Assembly: GCA_002720865.1 (NCBI GenBank)
Contig: PBIO01000014.1
Span: 806,001 to 870,000, forward strand
Source of the DNA: Halobacteriovorax sp.
Lineage (GTDB): Bacteria; Bdellovibrionota; Bacteriovoracia; Bacteriovoracales; Bacteriovoracaceae
Direction: 5' to 3'
Length of the DNA: 64,000 bases
Made by a program: the position numbers and the translations under genes. Below, one piece after another: positions 52,165 through 60,971 of this stretch. How positions within the stretch are numbered: position 1 is the first letter of the stretch; each line of letters opens with the position of its first letter. The notes under the pieces were generated by a model. It searched no databases. It was not told the DNA's origin and saw only the letters and a program-made list of their open reading frames with translations.

Positions 52165-53694
52165 TTGAACAATTCATGGTACAAATCTTTATTTATAATC
52201 GCCAATGGAATTTTATATTTAGTTTCAATAGCCCTTTGGATTTCTTTACCTCAATCAACAATCTTAAATTTGGGAGTTACAGCCTTTACCGTACTCATCT
52301 CAATGGTTTTGATTGTTGTCTATCGGAAAGACTTTTACGCATTTTATACCAGCGGATTCTTTAGCGGTTTTAGTAAAAGCTTTATTTCAGCTATTCTAGT
52401 TTTTGGAATTTTAGGTTTTACAAATTATCTAGCTTTTAAACACCCGGTACAATGGGATGTTACTTTAAACAAAAAGAATTCTCTTACAGATCAATCCGCT
52501 AGAATTCTCAAGAGTATTAAATCGGGACTAAAATTCACCGTTTTTTCAAAAAGATCCGAACAAGCTGCCATTGCGGCCCTGCTTGATTTATATCGGTTAG
52601 ATCGACCAGATATCGATGTGACCATGGTTGATATAGAAATTAAGCCTGAGTTGGTTAAGCAGTATGGGATTGAAAAGTCCGGGACTGTCCTTGTGGAATA
52701 CGAGGGCCGCTCGCAAAAAGTATTGGCCTTGTCAGAACTAGCCATTACAAATGCTATTATTCGAGTTTCGAGAGATAAAGACCCCGTTATTTTTTATAGC
52801 ACCGGCCACGAAGAGATGAATCTCTCAGACAATGAAAATGAGGGCGGGAGCTACTTAAGAGATTTGCTCAAGAGGGGAAGCTACGATATTCGCGCCGTCA
52901 ACTTATCGACATTTAATGAACTGCCAAATTTCGTTTCCGCTCTGATGATCTGGGGACCAAAACAAGGTTTTCATGAAAGTGAGCTAAGGGTTATTGAGAG
53001 TTATCTAAAGCGCGGTGGAAGAATTATGGTGGCATTAGATCCTAGCGTAGATAACGATAAAGTTAGCGGTCTTAGAAGTTTACTTGAAAAATGGGGTGTT
53101 CAAATACAGAACAATCTTGTGGTTGATAGGATCAAACATATCAATGGAAGTAATGGCTCTGTTCCAATGCTTGAAAAATATAATAAAGATCATCCAATTA
53201 CTAAAGACTTTAAGGGACAAGTTTTCTTTCCTTTAGTTTCTTCTATCGCTAAAGTTGAAGGTAGTGCTGGACGACTTTCTGTTCTAGCACAAAGTTCACC
53301 CTTTCCTGCAAGTTGGGGAGAAATGAGTTTGAGTGAGTTTGTTTCTGGGGCGGTAACTTTTAATCAGGAACAAGATATTAAAGGACCTCTTGGTCTAATG
53401 GCCGCATGGGAAGGCAGTGGAACCGCTGCAAGAATGATCCTTGCCGGAAACTCTACCTTCGTCATCAATACTTACAAAAAGTTTTCGAAAAACTTCTCAT
53501 TATTTTTAAATTCACTAAGCTGGTTAGTGGATGAAGATAGATTAATATCTTTTAATCTTCCCGTTGTAAAAGATGAACCCGTATTTATAAGTGCTCCTCA
53601 GTTAGGGATTATATTTTACTTTAGCGTGATTTTTGTCCCCCTCGGATTAATTATCATCGCCGTTATTATTTATAGAAGGAGACTTGTCCTCTAA
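52165..53694 (+). CDS. GldG-like ABC-associated membrane protein
   Basis: 509 residues. N-terminal membrane helices (8-30 and 33-52, plus a third near 72-94), a large periplasmic part similar to the ABC-transporter auxiliary (ABC_transp_aux) domain (FYSTGHEEMNLSDNENEGGS, then YDIRAVNLS), and a C-terminal anchor (LGIIFYFSVIFVPLGLIIIA). Start TTG 52165 after AGGGGATATCG. It is the third member of the operon and probably joins the permease. Confidence 0.85.
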   Translation: MNNSWYKSLFIIANGILYLVSIALWISLPQSTILNLGVTAFTVLISMVLIVVYRKDFYAFYTSGFFSGFSKSFISAILVFGILGFTNYLAFKHPVQWDVTLNKKNSLTDQSARILKSIKSGLKFTVFSKRSEQAAIAALLDLYRLDRPDIDVTMVDIEIKPELVKQYGIEKSGTVLVEYEGRSQKVLALSELAITNAIIRVSRDKDPVIFYSTGHEEMNLSDNENEGGSYLRDLLKRGSYDIRAVNLSTFNELPNFVSALMIWGPKQGFHESELRVIESYLKRGGRIMVALDPSVDNDKVSGLRSLLEKWGVQIQNNLVVDRIKHINGSNGSVPMLEKYNKDHPITKDFKGQVFFPLVSSIAKVEGSAGRLSVLAQSSPFPASWGEMSLSEFVSGAVTFNQEQDIKGPLGLMAAWEGSGTAARMILAGNSTFVINTYKKFSKNFSLFLNSLSWLVDEDRLISFNLPVVKDEPVFISAPQLGIIFYFSVIFVPLGLIIIAVIIYRRRLVL

Positions 53695-53696
53695 TA

Positions 53697-55043
53697 ATGA
53701 AAAGAATTGCCTTTCTTTCTATTCTTTTAGTTCTTATTGGTATTTTCACTTATCAATTCGAAGAGAAAGGGGGCTTAGAACGTTTGGCTATGGAAGAGGC
53801 CAAACATAAAATCATAGATGAAGCTTACCTTGGGGAATTAAAAGAAATTAGTGCTAGTAACTTTTCTATTAAAAAAGATGGAGAACATTTTAAGACGTCG
53901 AAAGGAATTCTTGTCGATGCCCAAAGACTTCAACAGTATTTAGAAATTTTAGGCAAGATGAAGGTCAAAAGATATTTAAAATCCGACGAAATAAGCCCTC
54001 TTTTTTTTCCGAGTGATTCACCTGTTTTGAAATTCGTTTTTTCTAAAGGCTATGCTCACTTTAAGCTTGGGAGTAAGCTTGAGTTTGATCAAAGTTTTTA
54101 TATGGAGGTTAATCAGAATGGTGTCGTTAAACAAATGATAGCCGTTGATTCTTCTCCTAATGAAGGTACCTATGATAAGACCACTTTTCATAAAAACCCA
54201 GAAAAGTATTTAAGATTCAAAACTATGATACTTCTTAATGAAGACTTCTTTATTGATACACATATTTTTCAAAGGGAGTACATGGCGAAAAAAGTTGAGT
54301 GGGTATCAATTCGAATCGAAAATAATAGTTCGAATCCATTTGAGTTACTTATTCCGGAAAGAAGAATTAGTCCGAGTCCACCCTATGGTTTAAATACTAA
54401 GCGAGCTTCGTACCATGAGTTTATTTCCGATCTCGTGAACTTTACTGGAGTCGGTTGGATGAAAAATGGAAAGCTTTCAAACTCAGTTTCAAAGTTAGTT
54501 ATTGAAGATAAAGCAAAAAGAAAAAAAACCATAGAGGTCTTTAGAGCACTTGATGGAAGAGAAGGTTACTTTGCTCATCTTGTAGAAGAGGATAAAATCT
54601 TAAGTTTTAATGAGAAGAGCTTGAAAACCTTCTTAAAAAAGGAAGAAGATTTTTGGGAGCTAAAGGGCGTAAAAGAGTCACAACCAAAAAGAATTACAAT
54701 GGCTTTTCCATCGGGGAAAACTGTTGAGGTTAAGTTAAAGCATGGAAATATCTTCGAGGCACAGGCGGTCAAAGAAAGCGACGGAGAACCTGTAAATACG
54801 GCCTTTAAATATTTAATTGATGTTATTTCAAAAGAGGCAGATGATTTAACCCGACTAGAAGGCAATGAAAATCTAGATAAAAGCCTTTTTAAGCTTTCTT
54901 GGGGTGTTGAAGGCCCGCAATTTCATGTTATGCTAAACAGAGGGGAACTAACCCTTGTGAACAAAGAGCTAGGCTTTATGCTTCACTATAAATATCTAGA
55001 CTTGCAAAAGTTTGGAAAAGAATTGAAGGATTTCTTTTTATAA
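53697..55043 (+). CDS. DUF4340-family protein
   Basis: 448 residues. A single N-terminal hydrophobic segment (IAFLSILLVLIGIFTYQF) anchors or exports it. The rest has three repeated beta modules of the DUF4340 type (LKEISASNFSIKKDGEHFKT, EEDFWELKGVKESQPKRITM). Such proteins are regularly encoded after GldG-like genes. Likely periplasmic partner of the complex. Overlap is absent; two bases separate it from the GldG-like gene. Confidence 0.78.
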   Translation: MKRIAFLSILLVLIGIFTYQFEEKGGLERLAMEEAKHKIIDEAYLGELKEISASNFSIKKDGEHFKTSKGILVDAQRLQQYLEILGKMKVKRYLKSDEISPLFFPSDSPVLKFVFSKGYAHFKLGSKLEFDQSFYMEVNQNGVVKQMIAVDSSPNEGTYDKTTFHKNPEKYLRFKTMILLNEDFFIDTHIFQREYMAKKVEWVSIRIENNSSNPFELLIPERRISPSPPYGLNTKRASYHEFISDLVNFTGVGWMKNGKLSNSVSKLVIEDKAKRKKTIEVFRALDGREGYFAHLVEEDKILSFNEKSLKTFLKKEEDFWELKGVKESQPKRITMAFPSGKTVEVKLKHGNIFEAQAVKESDGEPVNTAFKYLIDVISKEADDLTRLEGNENLDKSLFKLSWGVEGPQFHVMLNRGELTLVNKELGFMLHYKYLDLQKFGKELKDFFL

Positions 55044-55742
55044 ATGATACAGCTTCTTTCTAATTATATTTATGCATTTCTTCATCCGTTTAAAACTCAT
55101 AGTTTATTAAGTGCTGTTGGTGAACATGCCGGAGCAGTCCAGGAAAAGAGGCAGTTTCAGCTTGTGGATAATATCCCTAATGAAGTTTTAGAGGCTGAGG
55201 ACACTGAGCTTGCCTTTGTCGATGCCATGAGTGTTTCTTGGATTTTTATAGTTATACAAGGGATATACTCTTTATTTGCAATTCACTTAGGTTATGAAGC
55301 TTTTTCTATGGTTCATGGAGAAGAAGAGGGGCTAACTAGTTTATTAATCCCCAATTTTCATTCTCAAGGAAAGAGTTTAGTATTCTGGGGAATCTTGTTA
55401 CAAATAGTTTTCTACCCCGTTTTTGTTTGGTTCCTAACAAGAGTTTGGGGAAGTTTTATTAAATTCTTTGCAGACCTTTTTGAAGTTGAAGGTGAGATCG
55501 ACAAAAAAACAAATCAGGTCGTTAACCATTCATTAGTTAGTTATACTTTTTATATCCTTCCAGTCTTTGGAACAATGGCTCAAGGTATAGGTATGCTTTT
55601 TTATCTATATGCTGGTTTGAAAAATAATTTTAAGTTTACTCACCTTCAAAGCCTTGTAATCCTTGTTTCTCCAGTAATTTTTGTGGGATTCTCAGTGGTG
55701 TTGCTGTCAGTCATGGTTCTGATGGTCGTCATCTCTCTTTAG
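55044..55742 (+). CDS. Yip1-like multi-pass membrane protein
   Basis: 232 residues with four or five hydrophobic helices (about 63-90, 111-135, 165-195 and 202-232). The ATG follows directly after the preceding TAA, so it is translationally linked to the ABC operon. Topology and charge resemble Yip1-domain membrane proteins. Function unknown; the cytosolic N-terminus has VQEKRQFQLVDNIPNEVLEA. Confidence 0.6.
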   Translation: MIQLLSNYIYAFLHPFKTHSLLSAVGEHAGAVQEKRQFQLVDNIPNEVLEAEDTELAFVDAMSVSWIFIVIQGIYSLFAIHLGYEAFSMVHGEEEGLTSLLIPNFHSQGKSLVFWGILLQIVFYPVFVWFLTRVWGSFIKFFADLFEVEGEIDKKTNQVVNHSLVSYTFYILPVFGTMAQGIGMLFYLYAGLKNNFKFTHLQSLVILVSPVIFVGFSVVLLSVMVLMVVISL

Positions 55743-55799
55743 AAGTCAGAAAATATTAAATTCTTTGCTACGCATTAGGTGTTGGTAATCACTATGGTT

Positions 55800-55835
55800 C
55801 GACGGCGGCCTGCATTTACTTAGGCCACTTCGTCG
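55800..55835 (+). promoter_or_regulatory. Structured element upstream of tdk
   Basis: CGACG (55800-55804) pairs with CGTCG (55831-55835); GGCCT (55807-55811) with AGGCC (55822-55826). It lies 68 bases before the tdk start in the 160-base gap after the ABC operon. No T run follows, so a leader structure or operator is more likely than a terminator. Confidence 0.5.
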
Positions 55836-55902
55836 GCCACTATGAGTGAACACACAATTTGAGAACAGAAATTATTAACACACACAATTATAAGGGGGTT
55901 CT

Positions 55903-56532
55903 GTGTCTCCATTTGCCTTATCCCATAGTTTATTTGGACATATCGAAGTTATTTGCGGACCAATGTTTTCAGGAAAAACTGAAGAATTGATTAGAAGAGT
56001 GAAAAGAGCGCAGATCGCGAGGCAAAGGGTTCAGATCTTCAAACCAAAGATAGATGATCGCTATCATGAAGAGAATGTCGTTAGTCATTCTGCTCAGAGT
56101 ATTCAAGCAAAACCTATAGATAAATCTACAGATATTTTAGAGCATCTCTATGATTCAACAAGAGTGGTTGCCATAGATGAAGTCCAGTTTTTTGATGAAG
56201 ACGTTATTCTCGTAGTTAAAAAACTTGTTAGAAGAGGCATAAGAGTTATCCTTGCTGGTCTTGATCAAGACTATAGAGGAATTCCATTTGGGCCCATTCC
56301 TCATTTGATGGCCATTGCCGATAGGGTAGATAAAGTTCAGGCAATTTGTACTGTTTGCGGAGGAGCTGCCACCAAGAGTTTTAGAAAGGTTCTTGAAGAT
56401 GAAGGGCAAGTTCTTGTTGGAGAAACAGATATTTACGAAGCTAGATGCGGAAATCACTTTGAATATCAAATTGACGAAGAGCTAGTAAGCTTAAGGCCCA
56501 AGTCGGAGCCTGTGGAAGAAGTCACCGTTTAG
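55903..56532 (+). CDS. tdk: Thymidine kinase
   Basis: 209 residues. Walker A GPMFSGKTEELI at about 19-30, the FKPKIDDRY block, AIDEVQFFDED (Walker B-like), AGLDQDYRGIPF, and zinc ligands CTVCGG with the later CGNHF. It phosphorylates thymidine or deoxyuridine. Start GTG 55903 after AAGGGGGTTCT. No other salvage gene overlaps it; hpt follows after 70 bases. Confidence 0.94.
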   Translation: MSPFALSHSLFGHIEVICGPMFSGKTEELIRRVKRAQIARQRVQIFKPKIDDRYHEENVVSHSAQSIQAKPIDKSTDILEHLYDSTRVVAIDEVQFFDEDVILVVKKLVRRGIRVILAGLDQDYRGIPFGPIPHLMAIADRVDKVQAICTVCGGAATKSFRKVLEDEGQVLVGETDIYEARCGNHFEYQIDEELVSLRPKSEPVEEVTV

Positions 56533-56602
56533 TTTTAAAACGCCAAGATTCTTGCTATATTCTTAGTTATTGTTCCATTTTTATAAGGACTAGGAGTCTT
56601 AT

Positions 56603-57124
56603 ATGGCCATTAAAGAATATTTATCTGAAGAGAAAATCAAGCAACGTGTTGCTGAGCTTGGAGCAGAAATCTCTAAAGATTATGCCGGCGAAGAAGTTGT
56701 TGTGGTGGGAGTCTTAAATGGCTCATTTATCTTTATGGCCGATCTTGTCCGTCAAATGGACCTACCTGTTAAAATGGAATTTATCGGAGCCTCATCTTAT
56801 GGTGATGCTACAATCTCTTCAGGAAATGTAAAAATTCATTTGGACCTAAGAAAAGATATCTCCAATCAGCACGTTCTTCTTGTGGAAGATATTGTGGATA
56901 CTGGTAATACAATCAAAGCACTACAAGAGTTACTTTCAACTCGCAAAGCCAAGTCCGTAAAAGTTTGCTCTTTTTTATTTAAGCCTGCAAGACTTGAGCA
57001 GGACGTGAAAATTGATTATCTCGCTTTTGAGATTGAAGATCATTTTGTCATCGGCTATGGATTGGATTATGCCGGTCGCTATAGAGAGCTTCCCTATGTA
57101 GGGATTTGGTCTGAGGATAAGTAG
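56603..57124 (+). CDS. hpt: Hypoxanthine phosphoribosyltransferase
   Basis: 173 residues. VVVGVLNGSFIFMADL and the PRPP motif VLLVEDIVDTGNT near 93-105, plus the end FVIGYGLDYAGRYRELPYVG, are typical of the HPRT family. It makes IMP or GMP from hypoxanthine or guanine. Stop TAG shares one base with the GTG of the following gene. AGGAGTCTTAT precedes ATG 56603. Confidence 0.95.
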   Translation: MAIKEYLSEEKIKQRVAELGAEISKDYAGEEVVVVGVLNGSFIFMADLVRQMDLPVKMEFIGASSYGDATISSGNVKIHLDLRKDISNQHVLLVEDIVDTGNTIKALQELLSTRKAKSVKVCSFLFKPARLEQDVKIDYLAFEIEDHFVIGYGLDYAGRYRELPYVGIWSEDK

Positions 57125-58134
57125 TGACGATAGAAGTAACTGGTTCTGTAAGAGTTGATCTTGTTGGAGGAACTCTTGATTTAAATCCGATTAATTTAAT
57201 ATTAAAAAATGTGGTCACAATGAACGTGGCCACTTCTTTAAAGGCAAAAGTTAAGCTTACAAAGATAAACGACGATCATATTCATTTCATTTCCAAAGAC
57301 TATAACTCTGAAAATAAATTTGGTGCTTCATTGTTTACTGAAGAGAATCTAAGAGGGAAAAGCTTTGGTCCCTTAACGTTTTTATGTCAAATCCTAGATC
57401 ATTTCAAAATTCATTCGGGCCTAAAGATAGAACTTGAATCTGGTTCACCTGCAGGTGCAGGATTAGGGGGGTCTTCTGCTATGGGAGTAACTTTTTATAG
57501 CGCCCTGGCAGAATATCAAAATCTACCCCTTGATAAAGAACAGGCCATACGAATTGTTAATGGAATAGAGGCAAGAATTTTAGATAGCGGTCCCGCTGGT
57601 TATCAGGATTATTATCCTGCCTTGCACGGAGGGGTTCTCGCTTTACACCCAAGTGTGGATGGTGTTGTTGTTGAACAGGTCTTTTCCGAGGAAATTAAAA
57701 GGGCCTTAGAGGAATCTATTACTCTTGTTTATAGCGGAGAGCAGAGACATTCAGGAATGAATAATTGGGAAGTTTATAAAGGATTTTTTGATAAAAACTA
57801 CGAAATGAGATCAGGACTTCAAAGTATCTCAAAAATTAGTGCCGAAGCTTATAGTGCTTTAAAAGAAGGGAATATTGCTCTATTACTTCAAAAAATAGGG
57901 GAAGAAGGGGATATTCGCAAGAATCAATTCCCCGGAATCGTTACTCCTTCTATGAAATCTCTGTATAATAGTCTTAAGGAAGCGGTTCCAAGTTTAGGCA
58001 TGAAGATTTGTGGTGCCGGAGGTGGCGGATGTTTTCTTTTCATTCATAAACCTGAAGAGTCTGAGCTAGTAGCAAAGGCAATCTTAGATGCTGGAATGGA
58101 AAAGTTAGACTTCCAAATTGATTCTCCCTTATAA
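57124..58134 (+). CDS. GHMP-family kinase
   Basis: 336 residues. N-terminal SVRVDLVGGTLDL (substrate-site motif 1), the ATP loop SGSPAGAGLGGSSAMG (motif 2) at about 109-124 and GAGGGGCFLF (motif 3) near 300. The pattern is closest to sugar kinases of the galactokinase or HddA (heptose-7-phosphate kinase) kind. The substrate cannot be read from sequence; the coupling with hpt may be accidental. Start GTG 57124 overlaps the hpt stop. Confidence 0.82.
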   Translation: MTIEVTGSVRVDLVGGTLDLNPINLILKNVVTMNVATSLKAKVKLTKINDDHIHFISKDYNSENKFGASLFTEENLRGKSFGPLTFLCQILDHFKIHSGLKIELESGSPAGAGLGGSSAMGVTFYSALAEYQNLPLDKEQAIRIVNGIEARILDSGPAGYQDYYPALHGGVLALHPSVDGVVVEQVFSEEIKRALEESITLVYSGEQRHSGMNNWEVYKGFFDKNYEMRSGLQSISKISAEAYSALKEGNIALLLQKIGEEGDIRKNQFPGIVTPSMKSLYNSLKEAVPSLGMKICGAGGGGCFLFIHKPEESELVAKAILDAGMEKLDFQIDSPL

Positions 58135-58154
58135 GAACTGCGTTAGTATAAGTT

Positions 58155-59102
58155 ATGGCAACTCAAAATATTGCAGGGATGAGTATGAAGGGGGGAAGAA
58201 AAGATAAATTCTTTTTTTGCTTATTAGAATACTTTCCTGAGCATGAGCGCTGGGCACTTAAGTCATTATTACAATTAAAAGATGAGTCAGGTGTAGATCG
58301 AGAAGATGTCGTTCGAAACTGGATTGATAAATTCGAAGTTCAAGATCTCGTGGTAGATTTTCCATTGAGTCAGCCGGCCTGTCATACTTGTGAGCTCGAT
58401 TGTCCTGGTATTTCTAATTGTCCCGTTCCTGAAGTAAAAGAAATTAATGAGCTCATAATTGAACTCATTGAAGAAGATCAAAGATTGAGCAGTCAAAATC
58501 CTAAGCAATATGAACAAAGACGCAATGCTGATGATGAAGTGGATTTTACAAGAGATATTTTTCATAAAGAATCTCATGAGCATATCTTAAGCCGTTCCTT
58601 TAAAAGACGATTAAAGAAGGGGTACTTACCTTATTGGAATCGACCTATCGATCTTTGGGTCTGGAATTTTTATTATGATCAGCTTTTAGATTTGTTTAAT
58701 TCGTCTTACGATTCTTTTGGCAATACAAGCTTAATGATTCAATCTAGATTTAGTTATTTAAAAAGACATTTTCCAAAGGACCTTGAACTCTACGAGTCCT
58801 TTGGCCCAGTTATTTTTATTGAACTTTTAAGAGCAGGTGTTTTACAAAAAAGGCATATTCAAAACTTCAATGACATCGAGCTAGGTATGGAAACAAGAGT
58901 TGACCTTATCCAAAAGCTTGAACAAAATTTAAACCTCTTTATTTATGATCATGACTTTGAAGTGCTTATTAAAAACCCACATGCCTTTGATTCCTTTTTA
59001 CTGGCCTTAGCAGGGATGCAGGCGAAAAGTGGAAAACGTAGAGAGATGCCTAACTGGACAAAGCCGGAGCATACCCTTTTCTTAGTCCCTAACTTTTCTT
59101 AA
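58155..59102 (+). CDS. Unrecognised protein with a four-cysteine cluster
   Basis: 315 residues, no signal. A cluster ACHTCELDCPGISNCP near 75-91 (C-x2-C-x3-C-x5-C) could bind a metal or Fe-S cluster. Two Cys-free helical regions flank it, with an acidic segment (IIELIEEDQR). It is 20 bases after the GHMP kinase gene and may be co-transcribed. ATG 58155 has no ribosome-binding site. Function unknown. Confidence 0.6.
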   Translation: MATQNIAGMSMKGGRKDKFFFCLLEYFPEHERWALKSLLQLKDESGVDREDVVRNWIDKFEVQDLVVDFPLSQPACHTCELDCPGISNCPVPEVKEINELIIELIEEDQRLSSQNPKQYEQRRNADDEVDFTRDIFHKESHEHILSRSFKRRLKKGYLPYWNRPIDLWVWNFYYDQLLDLFNSSYDSFGNTSLMIQSRFSYLKRHFPKDLELYESFGPVIFIELLRAGVLQKRHIQNFNDIELGMETRVDLIQKLEQNLNLFIYDHDFEVLIKNPHAFDSFLLALAGMQAKSGKRREMPNWTKPEHTLFLVPNFS

Positions 59103-59559
59103 GCTCTTGTTCCTGATGGGGGAAAACTCTAAGCCCCATAGCATTAAAAAAGAAGACTCCAGATACGGCCAAAAATACAATTCCCGGAATAAAATGACTA
59201 CCAAGTAAGGAAAGTCCCCAGAGGGCAGTACCAATACTGGCCGTCCAGGAATAGAAAACTAAATAGGCAAACGCGACTTTTTTATTTTTGTTGTAGAGAA
59301 TATAGTTGATTAGGTGAACGAACCCCACCAACACAAGCATTAAAATTAAGCTTTGAGTCATGAGTTGGTAGAGTTGTTTTATATGGGTTTTATCAAGTTG
59401 CTGCTGCTCGGCAGCGACTTTAATCATTAAGTCCATTGTTTCAGGGTTTGTAAATTTCTTATAAACATATCCCAGGATCCAAACATCACAGACTAAATAA
59501 AGAAAGGTGCTATTTTGTCTAAACTTATTTAACCCCATTTTTTCTAAGTACTTTCTCAT
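59089..59559 (-). CDS. Membrane protein of unknown function
   Basis: 156 residues with four hydrophobic segments (near 18-35, 68-88, 98-114 and 120-140). Short basic ends. No family recognised. The stop overlaps that of the preceding convergent gene by 14 bases. No Shine-Dalgarno sequence is visible before ATG 59559, which is close to the divergent exchanger gene. Confidence 0.6.
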   Translation of the reverse strand: MRKYLEKMGLNKFRQNSTFLYLVCDVWILGYVYKKFTNPETMDLMIKVAAEQQQLDKTHIKQLYQLMTQSLILMLVLVGFVHLINYILYNKNKKVAFAYLVFYSWTASIGTALWGLSLLGSHFIPGIVFLAVSGVFFFNAMGLRVFPHQEQELKKS

Positions 59560-59612
59560 TTGTGACCTTTTGCGATAGTATAAAATCTAACCTTATTATA
59601 TGGCTTAACTCT

Positions 59613-60542
59613 ATGCTCCTACAAGCTTGCTTACTCATCTTATCAATTGTTGTTCTTTATTACGGAGCAGAATTTGCTCTTGATTCAGCAGAGATTGTCG
59701 GCAGATTCTTTGGGCTTTCGCCCTTAGTTATTGGTCTACTTATTGTCGGGTTCGGGACCTCTCTTCCGGAGTTTTTTGTCAGTCAGCTGGCCTGCTGGAG
59801 AGGACATCCTGAAATAGCCTTAGGTAATATTGTAGGTTCAAATATTGCAAACCTCTTTTTGATTCTTGGAATTTCTGGAACACTGACAACTCTTTTTATT
59901 TTAAGAAGAGAAATAACAATTCAGTTTTTTATCCATATTATTTTAACCGCGATACTTATCGGCGTACTTCTCTATGGAAAACTTGATTTAATAACTTTTT
60001 CTATAATGGTTGTCTTTTTTGGAGGATATCTTTGGCACACCTTCCATGAAATGAAGAAACAAAGGGAACACTATACTGAAGAACATGATGTTGAAGAGAA
60101 AATAGATTTTAAAATTGTGGCAAAGCTGATTCTTGGATTTGCCTTATTATATGGTGGAGGGGAGCTACTCGTCTCAAGTGGAACAGCTCTAGGAAAGATT
60201 TTTGGGATTAGCTCTTATATTATTTCTGCAATTTTTATTGCCTTTGGAACAAGTTTTCCAGAGCTCGTAACGGCCCTGATCGCTTGTTTAAAAAAGAAAA
60301 ATACAGACTTAATCACAGGGAATATAATCGGCTCAAATATTTTCAATGTAGCCTTTGTTCTTGGCGGTTTAGGTTTTTACAATGTGAAAATTGAGCAAAA
60401 CTTTCATGTGGAAATGTATCTTCTTGGGGCGGCAGCCATCTTTCTAATGCTCTTAGCTTTGATTAAAAAGAACTTTGGTAGACCTGCTGGAATACTTTTT
60501 CTAGCTTCCTATGGTTTTGTTGTTTTTCACTGGATTTCTTAA
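59613..60542 (+). CDS. Ca2+/Na+ (cation/calcium) exchanger family protein
   Basis: 309 residues from ATG 59613. Ten hydrophobic helices and two inverted repeats: GFGTSLPEFFVSQLACWRGH with ALGNIVGSNIANLFLILG and AFGTSFPELVTALIACLKKK with TGNIIGSNIFNVAFVLGG. These alpha-1/alpha-2 repeats mark the CaCA family (YrbG type). The preceding GTG start at 59562 would add 17 residues before the first helix and has no ribosome-binding site. It probably exports calcium. Confidence 0.92.
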   Translation: MLLQACLLILSIVVLYYGAEFALDSAEIVGRFFGLSPLVIGLLIVGFGTSLPEFFVSQLACWRGHPEIALGNIVGSNIANLFLILGISGTLTTLFILRREITIQFFIHIILTAILIGVLLYGKLDLITFSIMVVFFGGYLWHTFHEMKKQREHYTEEHDVEEKIDFKIVAKLILGFALLYGGGELLVSSGTALGKIFGISSYIISAIFIAFGTSFPELVTALIACLKKKNTDLITGNIIGSNIFNVAFVLGGLGFYNVKIEQNFHVEMYLLGAAAIFLMLLALIKKNFGRPAGILFLASYGFVVFHWIS

Positions 60543-60701
60543 AAAAATTCTTACAATAAATCGAAAATCGCCTTTTTCTGAGTACTTACAAAAATTACAT
60601 AGCAAAATCGTGGACTTGTTGCGTCATTTGCGTGATATCAGTATCTTAAGGCATCCAACTATCTAATTATCTTATTGTTATTACAGGATAATCCCCAAAT
60701 T

Positions 60702-60731
60702 TTGACCCAAATTACTTTTGCTCGATATGAT
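60702..60731 (+). promoter_or_regulatory. Sigma-70-type promoter of the small lipoprotein gene
   Basis: TTGACC (-35, 60702-60707), 18-base spacer, TATGAT (-10, 60726-60731), placed 38 bases before ATG 60769. Confidence 0.6.
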
Positions 60732-60768
60732 TTGATTGCGTTTAAGCAAAGAGACGAGGAGGTTTCTT

Positions 60769-60966
60769 ATGAACGTTAAAACTTTAAACTTAATGGCCTT
60801 GATTGGCGTTTGTTATTTGGCAGCAGGATGCTCCAGTACGGAAGCTCTTAGAGAGAAGTACATCTCAGCTGATATTAGAAAAGCTGAGGAGCTTGCTAAG
60901 AAGAATAAGAAGCTTGATCGAACAATCTCTTCAAATAATTTTGGATATGGGACCCTGCCGCTATAG
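60769..60966 (+). CDS. Small lipoprotein, 65 residues
   Basis: ATG 60769 follows GAGGAGGTTTCTT. Signal MNVKTLNLMALIGVCYLAAG ends at a lipobox AAGC, with Ser after the Cys. The mature 45 residues are charged and helical (LREKYISADIRKAEELAKKN), similar in size to Lpp-like or peptidoglycan-linking lipoproteins, but with no recognised family. A longer frame with 11 extra residues lacks the ribosome-binding site. Confidence 0.72.
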   Translation: MNVKTLNLMALIGVCYLAAGCSSTEALREKYISADIRKAEELAKKNKKLDRTISSNNFGYGTLPL

Positions 60967-60971
60967 GCAGG

